Below are positions 8,619 to 16,779 of a stretch of 64,000 nucleotides of DNA, one piece after another. How positions within the stretch are numbered: the first letter of the stretch is position 1; each line of letters opens with the position of its first letter. Source of the stretch: Bacillus sp. V2I10 (lineage in GTDB: Bacteria; Bacillota; Bacilli; Bacillales; Bacillaceae). The DNA is taken from NCBI RefSeq assembly GCF_030817055.1, contig NZ_JAUSYV010000001.1, positions 3,124,001-3,188,000 on the forward strand. The letters are read 5' to 3'. A model generated the notes under the pieces. The model saw nothing but the letters and a program-made list of their open reading frames with translations, was not told where the DNA came from and ran no database searches. The position numbers were made by a program, and so were the translations under genes.

Positions 8619-9065
8619 TTAAAGTTTTTTCAAAACATCGGATCCTACAAGACTTTTATCCTCAAATCTCGTTGAGAGAACAATTAGGGTCGTTGAAAAT
8701 CCAAATGCGTTGCAAACATCAAGAAATCTTGCCAATGATTCACTCGTTTCTGTTAACACCTTCATTAGATAATTATACTCTCCGCTGGTTCTGTAAAGAT
8801 CGATAATCTCAGGGGACGCTTCACCGAAAGTTTCGAAATCCTTGCAGTTATTCGTTTTAAACAAAACGAATGCGATTGTATGCTTACCAAGCTTATGTGG
8901 AGAAAGCTCTGCCCGATAGCCCGTTATGACCCCTCGCTCCTCCAGCTTCCGAAGTCTTTCCGTTACAGCTGGCTGCGACATCGCGATCATTCTGCTCATC
9001 TCGGAAATGGGAATCCGGGCGTTATCCTGCAGCGTGGCCAAGATTTTATAATCGATTTGATCCAT
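8619..9065 (-). CDS. Lrp/AsnC-family transcriptional regulator
   Basis: The start is ATG 9065 (MDQIDYKILATLQ), eight bases after GAGGTG. The 148 residues have the AsnC-type helix-turn-helix (about 5-60; ISEMSRMIAMSQPAVTERLRKLE) and a C-terminal RAM ligand domain with the usual YNYLMKV strand. Such proteins sense amino acids or related metabolites. It is divergent from the hydrolase gene at 9214 with about 150 bp between them, so it likely controls that gene. Confidence 0.9.
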   Translation of the reverse strand: MDQIDYKILATLQDNARIPISEMSRMIAMSQPAVTERLRKLEERGVITGYRAELSPHKLGKHTIAFVLFKTNNCKDFETFGEASPEIIDLYRTSGEYNYLMKVLTETSESLARFLDVCNAFGFSTTLIVLSTRFEDKSLVGSDVLKKL

Positions 9066-9213
9066 AAACACGACACCTCATTTTTAAAAGTTATTGGCCT
9101 GAAACGAATAAAAAATTAAGTTTTGAAGTCCAATACTCCTTAATAATCTTATTTAAAATGTACGTTATCTCTAATAAAATGACAATAACAAACCTTAAAG
9201 GAGATTGAGAAAT

Positions 9214-10041
9214 ATGACAATGACATTAAACGAAACCAGAGCGACTGATGGGTTAAACTTTTTCACGACCAGTGATGGAGTTCGGATTGCTTATCGAATC
9301 GAAGGATCAGCCAGTAAGCCTGTATTGATGCTTGCGAACTCCATCGCCACCTCGATGAACATGTGGGATGGCCAGCTAGCTGAATTTTCTCGGCATTTCC
9401 GTGTGCTTCGATACGACTATCGTGGGCATGGCGACTCGGATACGCCCGCCGGTCCGTATTCGTTCGACAGACTTGGACGGGATGTTATCGAACTGCTCAA
9501 CGCGCTTCACATCGACCGTGTGCATTTCCTCGGGCTGTCGTTAGGCGGTGTCATCGGACAATGGCTAGGCATCTACGCTCCCGATCGGATCGATCGGCTG
9601 ATTCTGAGCAATACCTCCTCCTACCTGGGGCCGGCCGAGCAATGGGAGGGCCTAATCGCCTCTGTGCTGCAACCAGAGAACCTGACCGAATTCGCCGATA
9701 TGTTCATGAAGAACTGGTTCCCTTCGCATATGCTGGAGTCGGAGAACGCGCTCGTCACGTCGTTTCGCAAGATGGTGCTCGCTACTCGTGCTCAGGGAAT
9801 TGCAGGAAGCTGGGCTGCGATCCGTGACATGGATATGCGCCGGACTGTCGCCCTTATCAACAGCCCGACACTAGTCATTGCTGGCCAGTATGATACAGTG
9901 ACGCTTCCCAGCCACGGCGAATTGATCGCTGAGACGGTGCCGAACGCGAAGCTCGTCATGCTGCCAGCAGTTCACCTGTCGAATGTGGAGTATCAAGCCG
10001 AATTCCTGAGCGCCGTGCTCGAATTCCTGCAATCGAAATAA
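9214..10041 (+). CDS. Alpha/beta hydrolase, 3-oxoadipate enol-lactonase-like
   Basis: The start is ATG 9214, ten bases after AAAGGAGA; the TTG at 9205 is too close to that site. The 275 residues carry the nucleophile elbow GLSLGG (Ser109), acid AGQYD (Asp227) and His254 (PAVHLSN), with the RYDYRGHGDS strand typical of PcaD-like lactonases. No other beta-ketoadipate gene is near, so the lactonase name is only a family label. The coding sequence is visibly GC-richer than its surroundings and may have come from another lineage together with the Lrp gene. Confidence 0.8.
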   Translation: MTMTLNETRATDGLNFFTTSDGVRIAYRIEGSASKPVLMLANSIATSMNMWDGQLAEFSRHFRVLRYDYRGHGDSDTPAGPYSFDRLGRDVIELLNALHIDRVHFLGLSLGGVIGQWLGIYAPDRIDRLILSNTSSYLGPAEQWEGLIASVLQPENLTEFADMFMKNWFPSHMLESENALVTSFRKMVLATRAQGIAGSWAAIRDMDMRRTVALINSPTLVIAGQYDTVTLPSHGELIAETVPNAKLVMLPAVHLSNVEYQAEFLSAVLEFLQSK

Positions 10042-10105
10042 GGAAAAGGGTCCACGTGCGAATGAAATGGGCGGGAATCCATTTTGAAAAAAGTATTATG
10101 GATAA

Positions 10106-10146
10106 GATAAAGTTTTATTAGACCCCATAACAACTTTATCTTTTAT
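10106..10146 (+). terminator. Terminator after the alpha/beta hydrolase
   Basis: GATAAAGTT and AACTTTATC pair across a 17-base loop and are followed by TTTTATT. It lies 65 bp beyond the stop at 10041. Confidence 0.7.
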
Positions 10147-10306
10147 TCAACTAAACTTCCTTGGAATCGATAAGTCCACATTTTCCAAAATGTTTTTTAA
10201 TAACCGATCTTTCTCATATTCAAGAAAATGGCCCTAAAAAGGAAAATGAGCGCTTATCCTTGTTCTGATCTGACCCCTGTCAAGTAGACACAAAAAATAA
10301 GCGCAG

Positions 10307-11191
10307 TTAAGAAGCCTGACTTCTATATTCGATAGGAGTCAGGTTGTTTAGCTTGTTTTGAAACCTTTCGTGGTTATAAAAGAGAATGTAGTCTTTAATA
10401 GCCCTTCTAACCTCTTGTGAAGTTTTAAAAGTATGAAGGTTAAAACATTCTGTTTTTAAATGACTAAAGAAATTTTCCATACTAGCGTTATCCCAACAGT
10501 TGCCCTTTCTAGACATACTAGCTTTCATTTTATTTCTTGTGAGTAGCTGATTATAGTTATGGGACGTGTATTGGTATCCTTGATCACTATGGAGAAGGAT
10601 TCCTTTTACATTCCTTCCTTTTATGGCTTTTTTAAGAGTATCCAAGACTAGCTTATAATCATTGCGTCTACTAATTTGGTACGCAACAACTTCGTTATTA
10701 TATAGGTCTTTGATGGCAGACAAATATAGTTTCTGTCCATTGAAAATGAGGTACGTAATATCAGTTACCCACTTTTCATTAGGGCGAGAAGCGTAAAAGG
10801 CTCTATTTAAATAATTATTCGAGATAAGATAAGGTTCTTTCTTACCGTAATAAATTCGTTTCTTCCTGATAATTGCTTTAATACCTAGCTCACTTAGTAA
10901 CCGTTGAACTTTTTTGTGATTAATGTGAATATCATAGGTCCTCTTTAACCAAATTTGTATTCTTCTATAGCCATAGATGCCCTTATATTTCTGATGACAT
11001 TCTATTATTTTCTGCTTTAGCTTCTCATCCTCTATCTGCTTTTCCGAAGGTAATGCTTTACGCTTTACCCACTTGTAGTATCCACTTCTTGATACTTTAG
11101 CCAGATGGCAAAGTAGCTGTATAGAATGATTAGATAAATCATCAATGATTTGAAATAGATTACTAGGTTCTAAATCAATTCCCCCTTTCAC
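10307..11191 (-). CDS. IS3-family transposase OrfB (DDE integrase)
   Basis: The 294 residues contain the catalytic triad Asp144 (VTDITYL), Asp203 (LHSDQGYQ) and Glu239 (SMENFFS), again with 35 residues between the last two. The gene begins at GTG and overlaps OrfA by four bases. Upstream, the OrfA end carries A AAA AAG (minus strand, 11209-11203) in phase for -1 frameshifting; the shifted frame reads AFKDVKGGIDLEPSN straight into OrfB. The element looks complete and possibly active. Confidence 0.92.
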   Translation of the reverse strand: MKGGIDLEPSNLFQIIDDLSNHSIQLLCHLAKVSRSGYYKWVKRKALPSEKQIEDEKLKQKIIECHQKYKGIYGYRRIQIWLKRTYDIHINHKKVQRLLSELGIKAIIRKKRIYYGKKEPYLISNNYLNRAFYASRPNEKWVTDITYLIFNGQKLYLSAIKDLYNNEVVAYQISRRNDYKLVLDTLKKAIKGRNVKGILLHSDQGYQYTSHNYNQLLTRNKMKASMSRKGNCWDNASMENFFSHLKTECFNLHTFKTSQEVRRAIKDYILFYNHERFQNKLNNLTPIEYRSQAS

Positions 11192-11478
11192 ATCTTTAAA
11201 AGCTTTTTTAACAGTTCGTTCTCAGCTTCTAATCGCTTTATTTTCTTTTGAGGATTTTCAATAGTAGATGAAGAGACTTTACCAGACCCACTTTTTCTTC
11301 CGCGTTTCTCCCTAAGACCAACAATTCCATCTTCACTAAACTGTTTAACCCACCGTTGTATGTTTTTTCGATGAATGTTTAATTCTCTGGAAACAGCTGA
11401 ATAATTCTTCTTTTGATGATATAAATCCACCGCTTTTTTCTTAAACGATATATCATAAGTCTCTGCTTTTTTCTCCAT
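11188..11478 (-). CDS. IS3-family transposase OrfA
   Basis: The 96 residues form one helix-turn-helix (about 10-50; YSAVSRELNIHRKNIQRWVKQ) followed by a basic linker and a heptad-like tail (IKRLEAENELLKKLL), as in short IS3 OrfA proteins. The ATG at 11478 is preceded by GGAGGGGG. Its last codons contain the slippery heptamer for making the OrfAB fusion. Confidence 0.9.
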   Translation of the reverse strand: MEKKAETYDISFKKKAVDLYHQKKNYSAVSRELNIHRKNIQRWVKQFSEDGIVGLREKRGRKSGSGKVSSSTIENPQKKIKRLEAENELLKKLLKM

Positions 11479-11554
11479 AAAAAATACCCCCTCCTAGTAG
11501 ACAGATTAATGCGCTTTTTTAAATGTGTCTACTATAAGGGGAGCATACCAGTTC

Positions 11555-11815
11555 CAGGATAGCGCCCTTTAATAAAATAACTATGAAGTCCTATCTTTAA
11601 ATTTATTTCACCAAAAAATAATTCTTCCTTCGGTCAACGATTTGATGGCCACGCCCCCTGCATTTTTCTTAATTGAATAATTTGGCCTGTCTATCCTGCC
11701 CGATTGCTTAATACCAATTATTTCAAAATTAGGTGATTAACTCAATCTTTTATTCCATTAAAAAGGACACTTACCTTATTACAGATAAGCCCCCGATTGT
11801 TGAGGAGTGCAACCA
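11555..11815 (-). repeat. Cluster of GCCC-core repeat blocks
   Basis: This gene-free stretch holds AGCGCCCTTTAATAAAA (the right half of the element split by the IS), then GCCCCCTGCATTT, CTATCCTGCCCGATTGCTTAA, an 80-bp block (ACCAATTATTTCAAAATTAGG onward) and AGATAAGCCCCCGATTGTTG. The 80-bp block recurs almost unchanged at 47400-47500 and in part at 14270. Confidence 0.75.
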
Positions 11816-11877
11816 TCAATAAATAACCATACTCAGGGAAACTTAGATTGGAGCAATAAAAAAAGATGAAATTGTTT

Positions 11878-12378
11878 TCAAGTATTTTTATTTGTCTTGC
11901 TTCCAAAACTCCTAGGGTTCTCAATACTAAGATAAATAAAACTCATTGAAAAGCCTACAATGAATCCACCTAATAAGGCAAAGCCACTCCATTCAAAAAT
12001 ACCTCGTACTACAATATCATTCCAGAATACGCTTTTCCAATTTCCCCAAAAGAATGGATCATTACTATTAGATATATGTAGTTCTGGCCTAGTTGAAATC
12101 CCTATGATCCCTAACTGAATGGCATTGTATAAATAATAAAAAATTATTGATACAAGCCACGTTATCGAACTCGCAAGAGCGGACCTTACTTTTGATTTGG
12201 AAATTCGTGCTTCATAGAGAGCAATTGGGAATAGAGGTACTAACCAGATACCATATGTTAGTATTGTCCATAAATTCTCCCCTTGAATTAGCAAACGGGA
12301 AACAAAACTATGGAAATAAAAATCAAATACACCAAATACTATTCCAATAACTATATAGATGAACCAACGTATTTTCAC
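11878..12378 (-). CDS. Four-segment membrane protein of unknown function
   Basis: The start is GTG 12378 (VKIRWFIYIVIG), because AGAGGT lies nine bases upstream; the longer open frame would run through the terminator of the next gene. The 166 residues hold about four hydrophobic segments and conserved-looking stretches (LVPLFPIALYEARIS, FFWGNWKSVFWNDI). I recognise it only as a recurrent Bacillaceae hypothetical protein. It stands alone between repeat elements. Confidence 0.65.
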   Translation of the reverse strand: MKIRWFIYIVIGIVFGVFDFYFHSFVSRLLIQGENLWTILTYGIWLVPLFPIALYEARISKSKVRSALASSITWLVSIIFYYLYNAIQLGIIGISTRPELHISNSNDPFFWGNWKSVFWNDIVVRGIFEWSGFALLGGFIVGFSMSFIYLSIENPRSFGSKTNKNT

Positions 12379-12451
12379 TAAGTCATTACCTCTCTTTAGA
12401 TTAGATTTTTTCACCTTCAAATTGAAGTCAGAATAACAATATCTATTTGCA

Positions 12452-12500
12452 TAAAAAAAGCCTATCTTGTTCCAGATAAGCCCCCGATAGCGGAATAAGG
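12452..12500 (-). terminator. Repeat-type terminator of the NUDIX gene
   Basis: On the minus strand GGGGGCTTATCTGGAACAAG then ATAGGC, followed by seven T, form a classic intrinsic terminator just after the NUDIX stop. The hairpin carries the GCCC core (ATAAGCCCCCGATAGCGGAA) of the dispersed element and matches the hairpin at 14331-14352. Confidence 0.8.
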
Positions 12501-12514
12501 TTTCTTTGAAATAG

Positions 12515-12958
12515 TTATAACTCCAAAATAAGCTCCTCAACTTCATTACCACGGAATTCTACGTAAAAAGGCTGAACATCATCGTTTAAACAATACTCAA
12601 TTCTTTGTCTGAAATTTTTCCAAGTGACCATTTCTAAAGCTACACTTATTGGAAAAAAACCAACTTCTAAACTCTCAGAGCTAGTAGTGGGTTCTCCTCC
12701 AATAGCTTTACCCAAAAATAGTGTATTACAAATTGAACGGTCTACATTTTGAAAAACTCCACAAAATTTAAGAACTTGGATGTCTATACCTGATTCTTCC
12801 TTGGCTTCTCTAATGGCAGCTTCCTTAAGAGACTCTCCTTCTTCAACTTGACCGCCAGGAATTTCCCATCCCCTCCGTGGTCCTTTAATTAATAGAATAT
12901 GTCCTTGTTCATTTAATACTATAGTAGCTGCTGAAACGATATGTTTTGGTGGTGTCAT
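12515..12958 (-). CDS. NUDIX hydrolase
   Basis: The 147 residues carry a complete Nudix box from Gly36 (GGQVEEGES) to REAKEESG (50-57), which binds Mg2+ and hydrolyses nucleoside diphosphates linked to another group. The start ATG 12958 follows GGAGGAAA. The substrate cannot be told from sequence. A repeat-derived terminator lies directly after the stop, and the gene stands alone as a small cassette. Confidence 0.9.
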   Translation of the reverse strand: MTPPKHIVSAATIVLNEQGHILLIKGPRRGWEIPGGQVEEGESLKEAAIREAKEESGIDIQVLKFCGVFQNVDRSICNTLFLGKAIGGEPTTSSESLEVGFFPISVALEMVTWKNFRQRIEYCLNDDVQPFYVEFRGNEVEELILEL

Positions 12959-13016
12959 ATATATATATTTCCTCCATCATTTTTTCGTGTTGACCAATAA
13001 ATTAATACAATTCAAC

Positions 13017-13075
13017 AAGAAGGAGCGTTAACCCTTCTTCAGTTAACGCCCCCGATTGTTGAATAAGCTCCTTTT
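13017..13075 (-). terminator. Repeat-type hairpin terminator
   Basis: The minus strand reads GGGGGCGTTAACTGAAGAAG then GGTTAACGCTCCTT, a stem of about eight pairs with a short T-rich tail. The GCCC core (AACGCCCCCGATTGTTGAA) marks it as a member of the dispersed family. It follows the small frame at 13088. Confidence 0.7.
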
Positions 13076-13087
13076 GTTACTTCGAAA

Positions 13088-13249
13088 TCAATCAGTCACT
13101 TTTTCCGGTACGATATTTAAAATAATTAAATATACTTTTTCATTATTGAATTCACCTACAAAGACGACTTGATGAATTTCTAATGCTTCTCCTTTTTTAG
13201 AGGATGGAGTTCCATCGCTGCTTTTTATTAAGTGTTGCCTTTTTTCCAT
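13088..13249 (-). CDS. Small uncharacterised protein or gene remnant (53 residues)
   Basis: A minus-strand frame MEKRQHLIKSSDGTPSS... VYLIILNIVPEKVTD ends just before the repeat-type terminator. The ribosome site is weak. The second half looks like a folded beta strand segment, the first half like a linker, so it may be the tail of a lost larger gene. No family is recognised. Confidence 0.35.
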   Translation of the reverse strand: MEKRQHLIKSSDGTPSSKKGEALEIHQVVFVGEFNNEKVYLIILNIVPEKVTD

Positions 13250-13277
13250 AATCATTGAAGTTTATTTTCATGGTAGT

Positions 13278-14081
13278 TCAAGAAGAGATACAGGCTTCAC
13301 GTTCAAAGTTCGCAGAAACCCACTTACCCTCGCTCCGAAAGAGCTCTAGTACTTGTTCTCGGTTGCTTGGTGGCTTCTCTATCCATTTCAGTAAGGTGCG
13401 GATGATAGGTTCCTTATGTTGAAAGTAATGGATAAAAACCTCAGACTGCTCGTGAAGTCGTGTGGACCAAATCTGAGATCGCACCATCACCATTGAATAG
13501 TAAGTTCGAATAATCTTACGAACAAAGCCTTGTAACAGTGTTTTAAACTCCTCTTCGGAGGCTGCTTGTAACCGGCTTATTGTCCGAGAAAGAACTTCGC
13601 GAATATCTCCATTAAAACTTATCGCTATCTCCGATGTGAGTTTGTAAGGACCGAATCGTTCTCGAAGATCCTCTCCGTGGACACAAACACAGAGTTCCTT
13701 AAGAAATGCCTGTTCGAAGTAATTCGCCGGATCAACCGCATAGTCGTAATTTGCAACTGCTATTCCAACATCGCGAACCAAAGAGTGATAATTTCGAGAC
13801 AATGCTTTAGTAAGCGTCTTTAACTCCGCCAACTCTTCAGCACTCAGCGTACCATTGAACATAACTAAAAGGTCCAGATCTGACTTAACCGCCACAGCTT
13901 CACCTCTTGCAACACTGCCATATACATAGACACTATGCACTAGATGTGGAAACAATGCTTTTAACTTTTCGACACACTCTCGAATACATGGAAAGTAGGC
14001 ATTATCAATCTTCTCCAAAGCAACGTCACTGATAATGTACCCATCCGAGTCTAGCCCATATCCAGCTTGTAGACTCCCCAT
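13278..14081 (-). CDS. Nucleotidyltransferase of aminoglycoside adenylyltransferase type
   Basis: The 267 residues start at ATG 14081 after AGGAGG. The N-terminal nucleotidyltransferase fold shows YGSVARGEA with Ser56 and the metal-binding SDLDLLV (Asp68, Asp70); a helical C-terminal half follows, as in ANT(3'')/ANT(9)-like enzymes. It may adenylylate an aminoglycoside or another small hydroxyl compound; resistance is possible but not shown. It is placed like a single-gene cassette between GCCC-core repeats. Confidence 0.78.
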   Translation of the reverse strand: MGSLQAGYGLDSDGYIISDVALEKIDNAYFPCIRECVEKLKALFPHLVHSVYVYGSVARGEAVAVKSDLDLLVMFNGTLSAEELAELKTLTKALSRNYHSLVRDVGIAVANYDYAVDPANYFEQAFLKELCVCVHGEDLRERFGPYKLTSEIAISFNGDIREVLSRTISRLQAASEEEFKTLLQGFVRKIIRTYYSMVMVRSQIWSTRLHEQSEVFIHYFQHKEPIIRTLLKWIEKPPSNREQVLELFRSEGKWVSANFEREACISS

Positions 14082-14213
14082 TTCAATCTTCCTCCTACGT
14101 ATTAGTCGTTACTCTGTCGCTAAACTGCACTTTAGTGTAAGTACATTTCTTAACAATCTCATACCAGCATTAACATAAATATCCAGTTTCGTTTGAAAGT
14201 CTTATTCCATTAA

Positions 14214-14385
14214 ATGGGCCGTTTGCGGAAGAAAAATAATTTCGGATCCTCCACAATCCTGCCCGATTGCTTAATACCAATTATTTCAAAACAAGGCTGT
14301 AATCACAATGATTATTTTCACAGAAAAAGAAGCTTATCTTGTTCAAGATAAGCCCCCGATTGTTTATCATTTATGTTGTCTTAGC
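14214..14385 (-). repeat. Composite GCCC-core repeat with perfect hairpin terminator
   Basis: The blocks are GGGCCGTTTGCGGAA, CCACAATCCTGCCCGATTG, a spacer, the perfect hairpin GCTTATCTTG with CAAGATAAGC (14331-14352), then CCCCGATTGTTTATCATT. On the minus strand the hairpin is followed by TTCTTTTT, about 170 bp after the haloperoxidase-like gene. Confidence 0.8.
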
Positions 14386-14523
14386 TAGCGGCAGTTAGCA
14401 CCAGCTTGTTTTAATATTCTTTATGGCGTGAACTGCTCGCAACATAACCACTAATGGGAAGGATTGTTGCGGATTAACTTCTTCTGCTAAAGGCAGGAGA
14501 TGATTGGGTGATGTGTACCGAGT

Positions 14524-16299
14524 TTATTTTCTTGTGACTTTTAACTGGATACTGTTGGACTTATAGATAACCTTCACTTTGTACTTGCTTGGTAAACCCA
14601 CGGTCTCAATAGAAGAAAATACTCCATGACGCTTATCATAGGTTATGATAGTGGAGCCGTCAGCTGGTACATAATTGTCCGAAAAATTGAGACGTAATTT
14701 CCCTTTAGGCATTGCCTCGCCCTTAATTTTGAGCAGATCATTTTTACTGCTAAGGTTGAGCTCGAGTGTGCCCTTGGCAGATTGTATGTAATCTCCTCCG
14801 ATGATCAGCTTTCCTGAAACATCTTCACTAAGGGTGCCCCCGTTGTTCGTAACATCGCCTCTCCCGAAAGCTGTCTCCGAATTACCCTCAAGTGTGCCTT
14901 GGTCAATCTGTGTACTGCCGGAGTATGTATTGTTACCCTCCAGCTTTAAAGTACCTGTCCCCTTTTTGGTCAGCTTTCCGGTGCCGGAGATATCGTTGCG
15001 CCAGCGATCCAATGCATGGAAACCACCTTTGGAAGAATCCATTGTCACTTTAACGTCATTGGCAAAAGCTCCATAACCATCTGCGGCGGCAAAGAGATTA
15101 AGTCTTCCCCATCCCTCAGCATCATCAAGCACGGGATAGCCGGATGGAAGTCCAGTAGTGGCCAAAACCCAGCGACGTTGCGTGCTGTCAAGGTAAGGCA
15201 AACGTGTTTCAAGTAGGACTTCAGCTCCCTTAGGAACCACCATTGGGTTAGTAGTTGAATTAATCTGACTAAATCCATATGTCAATCGTTGGGTATATTC
15301 TTTTTTGTTCTTGGAATAATTGCTGAACCTATCTGCTGCTGTACCGGTTTGCGTTAACAATTTACTTTGAGCATCATCATAAGCAGCCTTCTTCAAACTT
15401 TCATTGGCTGGATCAGACAGGATAGCAGCTGCCAACGCAGTTGCCATGACACGTCCTCCCATTACATCAAGCGGCGAATGCATACCGGCAACAATACGGT
15501 TGTTACCGAGTTCCGAAGCTCGTGTAAGCAATTCCTGGTAACGCTCTGGTACGGCATAGGCCATAGCAATAGCGGCGAGGTATGAGGCATTGGTATGGCC
15601 ACTAGGAAAGCCTCCATCCTTGCTCGGATCAGGATTTATAGCGGGAATAAGGGTTGGAACAACGATTGAATTGCTACTCCAGCGAAACGGGCGAGGATAA
15701 TTAAAGTACTCCTTAGCCGGGTTCGATGAAGAATTGCTACCGCGTAAAGTATTTACCAAACTCACTATATTACCAAGACTAGAACTCGTGCTACCTGCAT
15801 TGGTTCCTTGATCATCATATTTTATAGTAGTGGCATCTGCTGGGATACTGTTGATCGTTGTAGTCGCTCCCGCGTTCATTCGATATACATCAGTAAGCGA
15901 ACCAAGGCCATCGATGACGCTGTAGCTCTGTTTTCTACGATCATCGAAATATGCGGCATCTTCCTCACTGGAAGTACGGCTATCAGCAATGTCAACAACT
16001 TTTTGAATGTTGGCATCCAACACGCTACTGTTCAGTTTGGTACCTGTATCCCAGGTAGCTCCAGGAGTCCAAAGCTGATTATATCCGGAAAGCAGCCCGA
16101 GTGTCGGATTGGAATTTTCCGTCTTATTAGCAGAACTATTATTTTTGTAATTATCTACGAAATACCCCGAAGATGGGGGTGATGGCGGAGTTACTGTTGT
16201 TGGTATTGTTTCAGCACTCGCATAACTCCCTCCCAGGGAACTTAGTAGTAATGGCAGGGATAATAAAGCAACTGATAAATGCTTCCTTCGTAATTTCAT
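14524..16299 (-). CDS. Secreted vanadium-haloperoxidase/acid-phosphatase-like PAP2 enzyme with beta-strand repeats
   Basis: The 591 residues begin with a signal peptide (about 1-29). All three PAP2 motifs are present: K196 to RP204 (KEYFNYPRP), PSGH at 232-235, and R268 with His274 and Asp278 (RIVAGMHSPLD). These bind phosphate or vanadate, so the enzyme is a phosphatase or a haloperoxidase. The tail (about 435-520) holds GTGTLKLEGNNTYSGST and TLEGNS units like those of autotransporter passenger domains, which is odd in a bacterium with no outer membrane. It acts outside the cell. Confidence 0.85.
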   Translation of the reverse strand: MKLRRKHLSVALLSLPLLLSSLGGSYASAETIPTTVTPPSPPSSGYFVDNYKNNSSANKTENSNPTLGLLSGYNQLWTPGATWDTGTKLNSSVLDANIQKVVDIADSRTSSEEDAAYFDDRRKQSYSVIDGLGSLTDVYRMNAGATTTINSIPADATTIKYDDQGTNAGSTSSSLGNIVSLVNTLRGSNSSSNPAKEYFNYPRPFRWSSNSIVVPTLIPAINPDPSKDGGFPSGHTNASYLAAIAMAYAVPERYQELLTRASELGNNRIVAGMHSPLDVMGGRVMATALAAAILSDPANESLKKAAYDDAQSKLLTQTGTAADRFSNYSKNKKEYTQRLTYGFSQINSTTNPMVVPKGAEVLLETRLPYLDSTQRRWVLATTGLPSGYPVLDDAEGWGRLNLFAAADGYGAFANDVKVTMDSSKGGFHALDRWRNDISGTGKLTKKGTGTLKLEGNNTYSGSTQIDQGTLEGNSETAFGRGDVTNNGGTLSEDVSGKLIIGGDYIQSAKGTLELNLSSKNDLLKIKGEAMPKGKLRLNFSDNYVPADGSTIITYDKRHGVFSSIETVGLPSKYKVKVIYKSNSIQLKVTRK

Positions 16300-16559
16300 T
16301 CCTAAATCATATCCTCTCTTGTTGTATGTCCTAAAAATAATATCTTTAATTTGTTAAATTAAGAGCATTGTTTTGTTAATGTTTTGTAACTTCTCCTCCC
16401 TACATTAAATCAATTGGATTTGAAAGAACTCTTTACTTTGTTTTTTATATCTGACAAAATTTCGGCTTTTGTTATAAAGCTAACCTGCCTCGTTCGTTTT
16501 AGTGAAAACCTTCACAATTTCCATTCTATATTTTGACATAAATACCCAATTATCAGAGG

Positions 16560-16650
16560 GACGTTCTTCCACAATCTGGCCCGATTGTTGATCAAACTCT
16601 TGAAACCACTCTTCAACTATCCTGCCCGATTGTTGAAGATCAAAGACTGT
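16560..16650 (-). repeat. GCCC-core repeat pair
   Basis: Two cores, CCACAATCTGGCCCGATTG and CAACTATCCTGCCCGATTG, enclose a 45-bp block beginning TTGATCAAACTCTTGAAACC. The same block recurs at 19420, 47365 and 49070. Confidence 0.8.
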
Positions 16651-16779
16651 AAAAAAGGATTGCATTATCATTAGCATATGTATATTACAAATCCGTAAAT
16701 TTTCAAAAAACTTTGGAAGGTATTTATTTACACAATATTGAATATTAAACAATCGTTTTAAAATATTGGAGGTATACAC

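Larger units (their letters stand above)
10266..11550 (-). mobile_element. Second intact IS3-family insertion sequence
   Basis: The element is about 1285 bp, with imperfect terminal repeats: the left end begins TGATCTGACCCC, the right end (minus strand) TGGTATGCTCCCC, and both contain AGTAGACACA and AAGCGCA further in. A 4-bp duplication GTTC flanks it (10262-10265, 11551-11554). OrfA and OrfB overlap on the minus strand. Removing the element rejoins a hairpin (GCGCTTATCCTTG with CAGGATAGCGC) that belongs to the GCCC-core repeat family, so it inserted in the loop. Confidence 0.92.

Noticed and set aside
11742..11924. 60-residue minus-strand frame
   Set aside because: It lies within a repeat block and overlaps the end of the membrane-protein gene.
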